Positions 23,277 to 35,738 of a stretch of 64,000 bases of DNA are shown in pieces; positions within the stretch are counted from its first letter, which is position 1, and each line of letters starts with the position of its first letter. Under the pieces are notes generated by a model. It did no database searches and was not told the origin of the DNA. It saw only the letters and a list, made by a program, of their open reading frames with translations. Source of the DNA: Chaetoderma sp. LZ-2023a (taxonomy: Eukaryota > Mollusca > Caudofoveata > Chaetodermatida > Chaetodermatidae). The DNA lies in contig CM067365.1 of NCBI GenBank assembly GCA_034401795.1, positions 13,125,666 to 13,189,665 of the forward strand. The letters run 5' to 3'. The translations under genes were made by a program, and so were the position numbers.

Positions 23277-25122
23277 TGAATAGGATAGGAGGGTGTCCAT
23301 CCATATGTATGTATATAAAGTGTCATACATTACAATGCCAAAGTGTACAAATTGATTTCCATTTAAATTTATAAATCCTTGGTACAGTATAATCTATGAT
23401 GAATGTTGTCCAATACTCGTGGAAAGCTGTGATTTAATTTCCTCGGATGCTGTATTGAAAAATATATTATGGACATCGAAATCTAACAATTCAATCATCC
23501 TGCACTACAGAATTCGGAGAACCTCAGTTAATCTAACCATACCCTTGATAATGAGCGTGTCGATGTCTTCAGATTGATAATAATGCAGATATCATCTTTT
23601 GTGTATGTCACGGTGGGTCACGTGATAATGCACTGAATGCATTAAGAATGACGTGAAATCGAAAAGGCAACAAAACAAAAATCTGATGGGAAATTTTAAA
23701 TAAATCACTGGATGTAACTATTTGAAAATAGAAAGCCATATGTGTCGAATTCTTTAGAATGCAAGAAATGTTATGATGACTATTGTAAACGTGAGATAAC
23801 TACAAATTCCTGCTGCTTTAGGGATTATCAGCTTTCTGTTGAATCGCATCTAAGCTGTTTTACTAATGAATTGCATGGATGCAGTTGTTACGGGATGAAA
23901 GGAGACAAATTGGTCACATTGGATAGAAACATCTGTATCAGCAAGCACCATTTTATTTCGATTCATGCTGGAGGAAACGTAGTCTCCCATCAGTATTATC
24001 AAAATGATCGCTATTTTTGTTCCAGTAATACCATGGCACACGGGTCGTGTCAAAACATTACATTTGGAATCAATTAAGCATCAGTCAGATGATGATAGCA
24101 TGATAATATTAATCCACGAAATGGAATAATGTGATGTCTCATCTGTTCCCTTTGACATGATCCTGATATATGAATCTTTTGAGTGACAGATTTAACTGGC
24201 AGATTGATTCTTAGCAAATATAGAGCGAGTATAAGATGCATCTCAATAACAATATGTCACGTGTTCATCTTGCCAGTACACGGAGAGCCACGGTGTATAT
24301 TATCAATATCAACGATACAAGATTGCATCCTCTATTGTAATGATCACAGATACTGAAGTAATCCATGCAAGCAATTGTTTTGTTTCTCTGTCTTACTCTA
24401 TAGCATTTATCGCAGATACATATCATACCATCTGACTTTGCTGCGATAACTGGGATATTGTGCGACTCATTCTGCCCTTACCATGACAACAAAGCAATAT
24501 CCATAAATATTATATCAATGTGTGAAGATGGAACGTCATATAATATTTGTTTCATTGCCCAGTCCATCATCGTATCCATAGTAGAGTTATGTCATTGTAT
24601 TGAGATGCTTGCCAGACATGTGACTGATGATACCACTTAGAGGGTAATTCATCTCTCACTTGTCTCTATGTGCCGATTCCAAGGTGAATAATTCTAAATG
24701 TTTTATAGTGAGAGCCTGTCACTTTATAATGCCACTGATTCGATTGCCATGACTACTATGACATTGATGTACCACGCCGGTGCATACACAATTTATAGCA
24801 GGAGAAACATATACCATGGACTAACAAGACCAGGGACAAATTGTGCAGATATCACTGGTTACGCTTATTTTCGAAGCAGAAGGTTGGAGGATACCAACGA
24901 CATGAAAGCATATGTTACGGAACATCCTTTCGTGTGGCATGATGTAACTCAATGCGCTTCTAGAAATATGTGCGTGTAGAGGAAAAAAATCAAAATGACA
25001 CATGTTCAGTTTGCTTATTCGAGGTAGAATTGAATTTACGTATATCCTAGATGGTAACCCGCACAACAGTTACTATCTCATGCATGTTATAAATTATAAT
25101 AACAAATTTTCTGAACTATCTA
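23277..25122 (+). repeat. L repeat, copy 3
   Basis: The most continuous L copy: about 150 bases after the microsatellite, then GATTTAATTTCCTCGGATG, TTGATAATGAG, GAATGACGTGAAATCG, GGAATAATGTGATG, GCCTGTCACTTTATAATGCC, GGTTACGCTTATTTTCGAAG, ACGGAACATCCTTTCG and CTATCTAAG, where a microsatellite begins. The 111-residue Cys-rich frame at 23742-24077 is not conserved in other L copies, so I do not call it a gene. Confidence 0.85.
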
Positions 25123-25152
25123 AGCGCACGCACGCACGCACGCACGCATGCG

Positions 25153-25194
<42 letters not shown>
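25123..25194. repeat. (CGCA)n/(CA)n/(TA)n microsatellite in L3
   Basis: Starts directly after CTATCTAAG of L3. The homologous site in L6 holds a GA array; L2 has none and L4 is diverged there. Confidence 0.95.
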
Positions 25195-25197
<3 letters not shown>

Positions 25198-25311
25198 TTA
25201 TTGAGAGGGAGGGGGTGAGGGAGGGAGGTATCTTCCTTACCCAAAAAGACGAGAAACACAGACCCGTAAGCAATATCTTTAAACGTAACTAGAAGTGGTA
25301 ACTAGAAGTGG

Positions 25312-25317
25312 TATGTG

Positions 25318-25362
<45 letters not shown>

Positions 25363-25428
25363 GCGTGCGTGCGTGCGTTCGTTCGTGCGTGCGTTCGTGC
25401 GTGCGTGCGTGCGTGCGTGTGTGTGTCC
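25312..25428. repeat. (TG)n/(TGCG)n/(TTCG) microsatellite
   Basis: Follows a short direct duplication of GTAACTAGAAGTG (about 25286-25310). Confidence 0.95.
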
Positions 25429-26600
25429 ACTACTCTTAGGCGCAGATAATTAATTATTTTTGCGTACACATTCTATAATAAGGAAAACTTTGAAATAGAA
25501 CTGTGATTTGGGTGCAACTAGTTGATTTCCATAGTAACATTTCAAATCATCATGCCAGCCAGATGTGGTTTTGCAGATTTCTTGAGAAATGTCTATGTGA
25601 GCATAACCGTATACGTTACAGTCCAGATGAACTACAAACTAGTAACTGGAGGAGTGATTATGCAATCTGAAATTGAGATATGATTGCAAAATATGCATTC
25701 ACTCAAGTGAGCTTGAATATTGGCGCAAAATCATGGATACTCATAAAGTTTGTTCCGGAATTATAGAAAGTGTAATATTTATCTGTTTCCATGGCTCGCC
25801 AATGTCCAGCACAATTCTGGGAGACTCAGGTGCCAATATGATACATCGATAGCAGGGCATCTTCTTCGATAAAGATATGTTTAACGAATTAAAATAAGCT
25901 CTGTGGTTCTAGAAATAGTATCATTCAATTGAAAATTGCATGTTTTCTAAATCAGCAAACGTGTGTTCTGAGCCTCGGGCAGGAGCATGAACGGATATTT
26001 CTACTGAATAACTCACAGTATTTAAGTAATGTTGAATTAGTTTATAATTTGTTCACGAAGAAACCAGCAGGCGTTTTGATGTGAAGATACATCTAGCAGA
26101 TTTAGCCTCTGAATAGGTTTTCCGTGAATTCCTTGTGGAAAATTTTCTAAAATTTTAGGAAAACCACCAAGATAGCATGAAAACGTTAATGTCGGCCAGC
26201 TATGAATAATCTCGGCAATTCGGTAGTTATGCTCGTTTCCGTCATAAGCGTCTTCCTTTTGCTGGTATGCATAATGTGGCGATCCACTTTCCCTAGACCC
26301 TCGTAGGAACGGTGAGTGTTCTGGAACCCTAATCTATTCTGAAATCGATTCTCCATGAATGGACATCTACATAATTAATATAGGTCCAAAGGTCCGTCAG
26401 CAACTGACGAATCCACCGTACAAATGCCATATATTAACAACGCCACATGGGTAATCGATGGCGGAACACTCTTATCCACCAGTAGGCCTTTACAGAATAA
26501 AATCGACTATCACATTATGTAGTATTATTAGCCAATTCGGCGACATAAATCCCCTTAAGCAGCCTATAGCACATGCAGTCTAAGTATTACGTAGCTGACC
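25429..26600. other. No recognisable gene
   Basis: AT-rich sequence. 25630-25720 resembles 7450-7530. No frame is recognised. Confidence 0.5.
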
Positions 26601-26609
26601 ATCACTTCA

Positions 26610-27210
26610 CCGTTACTCAGATTATTGACGCGCTGACTTCATTTGCTCTACTAAGCCCCAATACTTAATGTACACATTAGTTTGCTTTGTTGATCATCAT
26701 TTCCTCTGGCTGGGATTAGTAGATCTTCCACCAGTTGGATATCATGAACACTGACGAATGTGTATGGGACTATTTTGGGGCTGCATTCGAGATTTGTGTC
26801 CGATGTTAACTTCATCCCGCTCCATCGTGACACTAGCGGCAGTAATATGACTTAGTTTATTGGCATGCTGGCAACACACTGACTTCATTTGCTAAAACCA
26901 CCGAGTAAATGCACCCATTCGTTTTCTTTGTTGATAACCATTTCCTTGACCGTGAATAGAACCGCCAATTGCAATGTCGCATATCATCAGAAGCACTGGC
27001 ATGTTCCCCCTGGACCACCGCACCAAGACAAAATTTTTTGATTAGTGGGCAGTATATGCTGCATACCCTGACAGACTGGCGAATGTGTATGTGCTTATCT
27101 TTGGGCTGGATCCGTGCTTTCTGAATGCTATGACCCTCATCTGGCTGCATCACTGCAGTGGCTGTAGTAATTTTACTTAGTTTACTGATGCGCTAATAAC
27201 TTGCTGGCTT
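26610..27210. repeat. Two degenerate tandem units of about 240 and 325 bp
   Basis: TGACTTCATTTGCT starts both (near 26634 and 26879), and CTGGCTTCATTTGC begins a third. Within each unit: TTTGTTGAT.A.CATTTCC, GACGAATGTGTATG or GGCGAATGTGTATG, and GTAAT.T.ACTTAGTTTA. Minus-strand frames of 60 and 98 residues cover the units, but I recognise no domain. They could be decayed repeated exons or plain repeats. Confidence 0.65.
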
Positions 27211-27775
27211 CATTTGCATGTCGATTTTATTCAGGATCTAAGACCATCAAGCAAGAGTGAAATGTGTAATGGGTACAGATGCACAATGCAAAGTGACCTG
27301 AACATATAGATAGAAGCCGCGACCATCAAGACAGTAACCCACAATCTGTTCACCTCAGATCTATGCAGTGCTTCTGCCAACAGTGTAGTCGGCTTGTTAC
27401 TATGCATACCGTATTGAATCCAACAATATCCAGACTAGTGTAGCATCATGGCAATACGTTGTGCATGCGGTGTAGCACAGGATGCCGGTTTGGATCAAAC
27501 CGGATGAAAGGAAATAAACAAGTAATGATCGCTGGTTTACAGTAATGTGTTTCTAAGCAGGGTACTAATCGATCAGTGACGCATCTAATTCAGGAATAAT
27601 GAAGATATATTGAGTGAACAACAACAACGTCGCAGGATTTTGTTTCAGCACACTTCAAGATGCTTATTTCATATTCTTTGACATTGTGGTGTCAATAGGT
27701 ATTCAACGAATCATGTCATCTGCAAATAATAACAATTCATAGCATTCCCTTATTCTGAACATTCAGTCATAAATT
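27211..27775. other. No recognisable gene
   Basis: No motif or repeat recognised. Confidence 0.5.
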
Positions 27776-28285
27776 GCAGGCGTGCGTACGCGCGTGCGTG
27801 AATGAGTGAGTGAGCGAGCGGGCGGGCGGGAGGGTGTGTGTGTGGGTGGGTGGGTGGGTTGGTGGATGGGTTGGTAGATGAATGGGTGGGCTAGGGAATG
27901 AGTGAGAAAACGTTTGTGGGGGCGTGCGTGAGCGACTGAGTGAGTGACTGACTGAGTGAGTGAGTGAGTGGGTGGGTGGATGGGTAGATAGGTGGGTGGG
28001 TAGGTGGACGATTGTGGGTAGTGCGTGTGTGCGTGTGAGTGGGTGGGTGGGTGGATGTGTGGGTGGGTGGGTGGGTGGGTGGATGGGTGAGTGCGTGTGT
28101 GCGTGCGTGTGAACGTTCGCGTGTGTTTGCATGCGTTTGTGTGCGCGTGTGCGCGTGCGTGCGTTCGTGAGAGCGTACGTACATATATGCGTGCACACAC
28201 GCACGCACGCACGCACACACGTGTGTGTGTGTATGTGTGTGTGAGTGTGCGTGCGCACAGGTGTGCCTGTGTATGTGCATGTATT
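27776..28285. repeat. Compound (TGAG)/(TGGG)/(TGCG) microsatellite ahead of L4
   Basis: About 510 bases. GCGTGCG edges surround blocks of GAGT, GGGT and GTGT units. The 129 to 182 residue minus frames (Thr/His/Pro) are artefacts. Confidence 0.96.
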
Positions 28286-28753
28286 AAAAGGGCGCATAGC
28301 CATGTGTATGTACAATCAGTGCAATAAATGGCATAACCAAATTGTATACACGTATTTCCACCTACGTGTCTAGTCTATTATCAATGTTACCCAATAGTCG
28401 GCGAAACTATCATAAAGTGATTTGTTTCCCCGGATGATGTAATGAAAAATAGATTAGAAACCGAATAATCTAACAGCCCAATCATTCCGCACTGCAGAAG
28501 TCGGAGAAACGCAATTAACCTAAGCATAGCCTTGATAATGAGTCGATGTTTTCACTTTGATAATAACACCAATATCGATTATGTTATCTTAGCTAATGTT
28601 TAAGCACGGGCCACGCTGGTCCACGCGGCAATGCACCAAATACGCTAAACATGACAAAATAGGAAAACCAGCAGAGTAAGGACATGGGAATTCTCAAATC
28701 ACTCCATGGATTTGAGATAATATTAAATGTTGAATGTTGAATATTGAATATTG

Positions 28754-29040
28754 GTAGGGTGTTAAGGATGCCAGAAGACACACCAACACATAGAGCCTTG
28801 GAATGCGCCCTACTGGGAGCCAGTAAATACAATGCCGGGAGAGGACGGTATTGCTTAAATTTGCAAAGCGCGCTACAATGTGATCTCCGGAAAGTCGGAC
28901 TATGCGCACTCAAAGCAAGAATGGGCCTGGGGAAGCTAAGTAATTTGGCCGAGGACAAGACACGGTGTTCAGAAGTGAAGGACTGATTGCAGCGGCAGTA
29001 TATTTCTACTACTACAGCCGCGGGATACAGTAATCATACT
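28754..29040 (+). pseudogene. 5'-truncated LINE tail (C-terminus plus 3' UTR)
   Basis: The plus frame encodes the C-terminal end of the same LINE family as 45.3-47.8 kb: RMPEDTPTHRALECALLG, then a linker, GLGKL, AEDK and a final KD before TGA at 28984-28986. The untranslated end CTACTACAGCCGCGGGATAC, CAGTAATCATAC matches the reverse complement of 45290-45345. TTGAATATTG immediately precedes (28744-28753) and follows (29041-29050) it, a 10-bp target duplication as expected for target-primed reverse transcription. It was dead on arrival and is inserted in L4. Confidence 0.85.
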
Positions 29041-29050
29041 TTGAATATTG

Positions 29051-30810
29051 AAGTAATTTATAGTGGATAACTTCGAGATATAAAAATTGTGAAATTTTCA
29101 ATATTTTCGTTCTAATATAATAGTCATGATGTATTACTACAAGATACTAATTTTCATAAACAAATTGTGATCACATAATACATAATTGTTACTATTTTGG
29201 GATTTTTCTACGCCAACCTTTAGGCGACGTAGTTGATTATGACGCCAATACTTTAGTGGATTCACCCAGTTTGAAATAACACTAGCTATCGACCAACACA
29301 AATACACAGGTACCTCTACTAGTCATAGCGACTGATTTAAGATTATAAAGTAGTTCTTTCATCACGTCTCACAAGATTTATGGGTGCATACTCGCGGCGG
29401 AGTGCTTGGAGATGGAATTGTTAGAATGTTATCCTCTTGGAGGCTTAAATTGTGGGCCTTGTCGAAATGAGTCGAGGTAGGATTTAGCTTGTGATGGTTT
29501 TATTACATATAGACTGATATGATTTTGGTGTTCTAAAGTTTAACTAGAGATACTAGTCCCTAGGTAGGTTAAGTAACTGAAAATTATGATGGTTTGTGCA
29601 GGGCGAAGTCATCATGTGCTGAACTCTGTTTCGTTTTCATAGCGTTGGGGTACACACATTGGGATACCGAGGGTGCTCCGATCGTTTTGTTATCTGGCAT
29701 TCAACTGTGAATGTGTCCTTTTATTAGACTCACTGTTATGTATCATAAGTATAATTGTATAATTTAATATAATTGTATTGGAGACGCGGTTATAAGACCT
29801 GGCTTATCACGTTCCCTCCAGCACAAAAATAAATTCTGTTTAAACCAATAGGAAAGAACTCAGAAAATCTTAAATATGGCTAGACAGTTCGCCGGCGACA
29901 GACAAAATACTAGCGCCACGAAAATCGGCGGTCGAAAACGTCAAAGATCTAGAATCCGGGAGGATAGATACAGCAAAAAAATAAATATCACGACATAAAA
30001 CAAATAATTTGCATAATAATAGTTTTATGTATACAAGACTACCGCTGAATCACAAGCGACCACCGCACACCGAATACATGTAATTCTTTACGTTTCGACC
30101 AGTATAGTAAAGAATTGCTGTCTCCGCGTTTCGGCTTGGACCGAGGGTGAGCATGTTTAGTGCATGCTTGTGCAACGCGGTGGGCCGGCGTTGTTTAGTG
30201 TGTTGTACACGATTAAGCTATTGTAGCTGTTTAAGTCATTCTAGTGTCAGCCGCCGCAGGGTAGACCTCTATTTCTCGTGATATTTTAATTGTTATTATT
30301 ATTATGGTTGTGTATTTCTGGAGCATATACAGCGCGCACATTGTTGTGCTTATGTTTTTCAAGATGACGTCCTGGCATTTAGATGTAGTCTGTCATCCTA
30401 CCGGAGGTGTACTATGACGAGGATTGCTACAGATACAGGTTTCCGGAAACAGCCATCCGATTTTTCCTGGGCCTCTAGTTACACATGTGATCGTTTATTT
30501 GGTTACATTTGTAACAAGTATTTTATTTGAAATAAAATGCGGCTAAGGCAGTTGACTAAGTAGGCAAAATGATAGCTGTGTTTGTGTGTCTATAGGCATG
30601 GAGTATAGACGAGATCCTGGTTTGTCTGCGAAACGGCGACAGCCAGATTTATGTCTACATTTTTTTTATATTTGTGGAATTTATAATTTGCATTTTCTTG
30701 AAAATTGAGTGGGTCGTATGTAAAAGCAGTGATGTTAAATGAGAGTATTGCCCCACTGGAAGAGCTATATGAACCTGGTTTCGTATATTATATATAGCTG
30801 TATCAGTGAT
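29051..30810. other. Unrecognised 1.76-kb sequence inserted in L4
   Basis: It separates two colinear L segments, so it is foreign to L. Around 29213-29290 is an A-tail fragment (GACGTAGTTGATTATGACG), and 29860-29930 resembles the G block (CTTAAATATGGCTAGACAGT, TACTAGCGCCAC). No coding frame is recognised. Confidence 0.55.
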
Positions 30811-31557
30811 CGCCTCTTTAACTAGAAATTGCTACTGCTTCAGGCATTACCAGTTTCCAGTCAAGCCATATCCCGATGCTCTACTATTAACTTCAATGGC
30901 TGATTGTGTAATGGAATGTTAGGGTTGAAAGGGCTAATAATTTTGGATAGAAAGAATATTTTTTATTGATTTGCATTGGCGGAAACTAACTCTAGCTTCG
31001 CATCAGTAGCATTATCATGGTCGTTGTTTTTATTGCAATATCCGTCTAAAGATGAAGGTTCCGTGGCACACAAGACTCTGTCAAACATTACACTACAAAT
31101 CAAGAAACCTTTAATCAGATGATGGTACCAGGATAATACTGATCCACGAAATGGAATAAAGTCGTGTCTCATCTGTTCCCTTTGACAGGTGTCTAAGATG
31201 TGTTGTTTGAGTGATAACCTGAACTGACAGAGAGATGCTTAGCAAACATGGATTGTGTAGAGGATGTACCTCACAACATTATTTCATCTGCTGAACCCTC
31301 AAGCACACTGGATAGCTAGGGTGGTTATTGTCAATAGCAACGATACAAGGTTACATTCTCTGTGGCAGTGATCAATAATACTGAAGTACCATGTGTTAAC
31401 AATTGATTTGTCTCTTTGTCACACTCTACATAGCAGTTGATGTAGATCCTTCTTTAATCATCTGAGCTTGCTTTTGTACCAATTGCGCGAGACATCTGTT
31501 AGTATCCGGACAGCTTTGTAATTTGCATAAATTTTAAAGCATTATGTGAAGTATCTT

Positions 31558-31787
31558 TTAACCCTTTAATGTCTAAATTTGTTTAAAAAATCAAAATATT
31601 TCCTTAATGAATGTTCATTTGCAGGCAAAGAGAAGAGTATTTTTGAAAATGTATCACTGGTTACAGAGCCAGTCATTTCAGTGGTAAATTTTCAATAAAT
31701 AGTCTTCTCTTGGCCTGCAAATTGGCAACCCTCAAGAGCACTGCAGAGGCCGGTTTGGGTCGGTTTCGTCATGAAAGGGTTAAAAGA
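31558..31787 (+). mobile_element. B element inserted in L4
   Basis: AACCCTTTAATGTC left end and CATGAAAGGGTTAA right end bracket GTTCATTTGCAGGCAAAGAG, GTATCACTGG, AGAGCCAGTCATTTCAGTGG and CTGCAAATTGG. L sequence continues on both sides (ATCTTTTA...AAGATATAGTG), giving a clean insertion boundary. Confidence 0.85.
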
Positions 31788-32623
31788 TATAGTGCCATTG
31801 CATAATCCATCCTCATATTCACCAGTATTTTATTCATATATTGAGATACATCCACCAGTCGTTTGATTGCTGATGTCACTTAGATGGTAATCCATCTCTC
31901 ATTTGTTTCTATCCGCTGATTCCGAAGAGAATAATTAAAAAAATGTTAGGCTGATAACCTGTCACATTTATGATTTATAACAGAGAAATTATAAAGCAAA
32001 CAAACAAGAGCCATGAGAAACTATGGATCATCGTGTTATCACGGATAACACATATTTTCGAGTGGGTGGGGACGGGGTGGATACCAAATATCTGATAACC
32101 TATATTACTGGAATATCCTTTGTCATGATGTATCTCAAACCTCTCCAATAATCTTCAAGAAACGTCTGTGCGTGCAGTAACAAAATCAACAAATGTTCAG
32201 TTTTCCTTAGATACATCCTAAATAGCGATGATCTATGTGAATCATCTCAACAGAAACCCGCCTTTGTTATAACATCAAATACTATAAACACATAGAGAAA
32301 CATGTGTGAGGAAACATAGTTGCAACTAGGTGGCTTTGTCAAACATATAAAAACGGTGTCTGACAGACAAACTGACAGACAAAAACACAGGCTGACTTAT
32401 TCTAGTTGCAGGCTGCAGCGAATAACATCAAGAGCGAAGCGAAGACTGGCCATGACAAAGCGATCATTTACTGACAGATCTCCAATGACATTTACCAAGT
32501 AAATTACATAGCATTAATTAGAATGAAACACGCAAATTGTGCGTGAAGAAACTTGGTATCATGGAAGATATAACGTGGACCTATCAAGAACGCATAAAAT
32601 AATCTGTAATGGACCTTTTCATT

Positions 32624-32960
32624 TTAGCCATGGCCAGCCCATCTCTAGCTAAGCTCCACCCACACTTCGCTCGTGTTGGGATCGATCGACCTCTGAACTC
32701 TGACTATCAATTTCCAGGAAACTATACAGGTAGGCTATTGAATATTTTGGCAGCAACAGGGTCCTGTCAAATTAGTTTCAAAATATTCAACAGCATGTAT
32801 ATTAAATGGTCGAGACATACACTTCTTACAACACGCCGGACTATTAAGAGTTAAAGACGGGTAAAATCGAATCATTTATGACGTACTGATTATGACGGCA
32901 TCCTACTCGCCGATTAGTTGATTATGATGGCATATGACGTCAGATGATAGATGGATGCGC
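32624..32960 (+). mobile_element. A element
   Basis: CATGGCCAGCCCATCTCTAG, CACTTCGCTCGTGTTGGGAT, CGATCGACCTCTGAA, ACTATACAGGTAGGC, shortened core, ACAGCATGTATATTAAATGG, then a tail with TTGATTATGATGGCAT and TGACGTCA at 32935-32942. It follows L4 by about 100 bases. Confidence 0.85.
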
Positions 32961-33337
32961 TGGAAATGTGAATTGCTATGCAATCAATGGTGAACAATGC
33001 CAATGCGTGATCTATTGTCCTCCTACAATTAGGCAGATGGAGTCATTTGCTTTTACAATTAAACAAACGAAACGATGGTATCTTACAATTAGCAAAATGA
33101 CATCATTTCCGCCCAGCAGACATCCCATCAATGATGTCATTTCTTCACAATCCCCTCACTAATCATTTCATTTAGCTGATAAGTGTGAAATTACCTCTTA
33201 CAAATAACGACTACATTGTTCGCAAGTGTTGGACAATAGTTTGATAAGTATTCCAGCCTTAATCTCGTGTTTAATTATTATTCCTCAATTGAAAATTTCA
33301 GAAAGTGGTGCTCAAATGAAGGCATCCAGTTTTAGTT
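32961..33337. other. No gene; CAATTAG-rich sequence
   Basis: Contains repeated TTACAATTA, GACATCATTTCC and ATGATGTCATTTC phrases, loosely tandem. No coding signal. Confidence 0.5.
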
Positions 33338-33665
33338 ATTCCCCGCCCATCTCTAGCTAAGCTCCACCCACACTTTGACCGTGTTGCGATTGATCGATCA
33401 CTGCACTCTCTGAATCTCAATTTCTAGAAAATTAAACAGGTAAGCTGTTGAATATTTTAAAACTTTTGCGTCTTTTGACCGGTTGCTATTGCTGCCTCTG
33501 GCATGTTTATTAAATGGTAAAAACATACAATTCGTAAAACAACGTCATCAATTAAACGTTCATGACAAACCTATCTAAGTCATTCAGCACGTGATTGATT
33601 ATGACGCTATCCTACATGTCACGTAGTTGATTAGGACATTATATGGACAAACTGGAAATGCCGGT
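33338..33665 (+). mobile_element. A element
   Basis: TCCCCGCCCATCTCTAGCTA, CACACTTTGACCGTGTTGCG, ATTGATCGATCACTG, TTTCTAGAAAATTAAACAGG, GCTGTTGAATATTTTAAAAC, then CATGTTTATTAAATGGTAAA and the CATACAATTCGTA block. The reverse core arm is lost. Confidence 0.8.
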
Positions 33666-33847
33666 TTAATCCGCTTATTCTACACATCTGTGAGACTGGT
33701 TGTCATCTCGTGAGAGGTGCCATTATAGGCAGAGATTATGATATAATCACGTACTATAGGAGGTGTTGGCGTTTGCTGGTGGTTAACGTGTACGTTATAA
33801 ATTCATTGAGATCAAATCACCTAATACCATCTTCTCATGCTCATAAT

Positions 33848-34055
33848 AAATTAACAAATGAAGAATTTTCGTAGCGAATGTCTATTTGCCGGCCGAGAAA
33901 ATATTATTTCTGAACGTTTGACACTGGCGTCACTGGCTTAATTATCGCGCCAGGCATACCGGTGATATTTCAAACATGGTCATCTGTTCATCTGTCAATG
34001 GGCATTCCTGAGGACTGCATCAGATTCGGTTCTTCGCATGATTGACGTTAATTAG
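33848..34055 (+). mobile_element. B element, diverged
   Basis: AATGTCTATTTGCCGGCCGAG, TTTGACACTGGCGTCACTGG, ACCGGTGATATTTCAAACAT, CAATGGGCATTCCTGAGGAC; ends are poorly kept. Confidence 0.6.
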
Positions 34056-34976
34056 TTTCTCACCACTCGTTGAATCGCCACTTCCCTTTCTTTTACGCTA
34101 GTGAAGGTAGTACCCGCTTGTGATTCTAAAGATAGAAGATGAGCCTTTGTAAAGTGAGCTGCACAAATAAGATCTGCTGCACTATTCATCATCACTTGAT
34201 GACGATAGATACAACATAACTAGCTTTGATGTTTGAGAAAGATCGATTTAAACTTACCATAGCAGTGTCTATTTGCGATACTTAAATAGTAATGCTGGGC
34301 TTCTGGAATGCCAGAGCTACTGTATTCTTACCAAAGTTGTATATTGTATCAAGGTTGATCAATGGTAAGCATATCACGCAGCCAATATGCTCTACCTTTA
34401 CGGAATGATTCCACCACACACCAATTTTGAAAGCGTCCTCAAAGTGTGCACATTAAGCATATGAATGGAATTGAGGCTATCCATGGTTTCTAAGAGAAAA
34501 TAGAATACAAATCTGAAATACGAGTCTAATAATAATCATGAATACATTATTAATTTATCTCGTCTAGAGCGATGATCGCATTGGGCATTGACCTGGCTTC
34601 CATTAAATATACATTATCCACTTGTATTTAAATGTCATCCGCATTGCACTGAAGGCGAAATGTGATTCAATTCCTTTTGATATAATATACCGCTTAAGTA
34701 ACCACGACAGTAACAGCTTTGCCTGTGAATTGTCAATACATAATACAAAGAGATAAAAGTTATTACTATATAATAACTAAGACAGTTACCGCTATAAGTA
34801 GCATGGCTGTTTATATGTACAGAAATTCCTTCTAGAATTATAATGAATTGACTTAATATGGTTCGTTTCGGAATTGAAGTGTACTAAGTTCAATCGGGCC
34901 CTAACAGCGATGCTTCTTTCAGATGGATGATTTAGGTCTTCATATGGTAAAAGAGATATATTAACTAAGCATATTT
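34056..34976. other. No recognisable gene
   Basis: AT-rich; no repeat or domain recognised. Confidence 0.5.
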
Positions 34977-35079
34977 TACCATGACAACGCTAGGTACAGG
35001 GGCGGTACGGGGCCAATATAAGACCAGATTGGTCAGGTATTAGCCCAGTATCGGCCCCGTATCCTGCGTTTTCATGGTA
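34977..35079. mobile_element. Small palindromic (MITE-like) element
   Basis: TACCATGACAACGC...AGG at the left pairs with CCTGCGTTTTCATGGTA at the right. Inside, GGTACGGGGCCAATAT and ATCGGCCCCGTATCC pair again. The whole 103 bases fold as an imperfect hairpin. No coding capacity. Confidence 0.75.
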
Positions 35080-35643
35080 GTGACCACTGTGCATTTAAGC
35101 CATTACTGAATGCATAGTCCCAGGTCGGGAAATTACATGCGTCATCATACAGACGTATTGCTCTTCCTGAAGAAAGATGATAAAAGCGCCAGGAGATCTA
35201 AGCATACCAGTACCAGCTGCCACTTGTTCCAGGAATTAACTTATATGAGGCTCGATTAGTTGTGTGCCATGATCACCAGGCGTGAATGCATAGCAATTGT
35301 TTATTGTTTTATGAATTTCTGGTAGCTCCACGTGATATATTCTTTGATACAATGGCATCACGTTTTTTCCTAACTCACAGTTTGCGTACTTCATTAATTC
35401 TTTAACCACATTTAAGTCAGCAAATCAAAAATGGTTAAGAGATTAAGTGTAGTTTTATTAAAACTATGTACTACATTTTGACAAATGTCCTTTGTCGATT
35501 TCTTACGATCATTCTTTGATTCGCTCTTGATGTTACTCGTTGCAATGTGAAAGTAGAATACGTGAGTCTGGCATTCTGTATCATTTTGACTGTCAATCAA
35601 AATTTTTATATTTCCGACAAAGTCACCTCGTTGCGTCATGCCT
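35080..35643. other. No recognisable gene
   Basis: No motif recognised before the CT-rich array. Confidence 0.5.
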
Positions 35644-35684
35644 GCTCCCTCCCTCCCTCCCGTCCTCCCTCTCCCTCCTCCTCC

Positions 35685-35719
<35 letters not shown>

Positions 35720-35738
35720 CGCTCGCTCGCTCGCTCTG
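35644..35738. repeat. (CTCC)n/(CT)n/(CTCG)n array
   Basis: CCCT units, then pure CT, then CGCT units; a polypyrimidine tract on the plus strand. Confidence 0.95.

Larger units (their letters stand above)
28286..32530 (+). repeat. L repeat, copy 4, interrupted by nested insertions
   Basis: L segments: 28286-28753, about 30811-31557 and 31788-32530. Blocks include GATTTGTTTCCCCGGATGAT, TTGATAATGAG, TTAACTAGAAATTGCT, CCGTGGCACAC, CCACGAAATGGAATAAAG, GATGCTTAGC and TTGCAACTAGGTGGC to CATAGCATTAATTA. Inserts are a LINE tail plus 1.8 kb of other sequence, and a B element. Confidence 0.85.

Noticed and set aside
23742-24077. 111-residue Cys-rich protein resembling a small secreted protein
   Set aside because: It lies wholly within L3, and the frame is not kept in L1, L2, L4, L5 or L6. 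No signal peptide.
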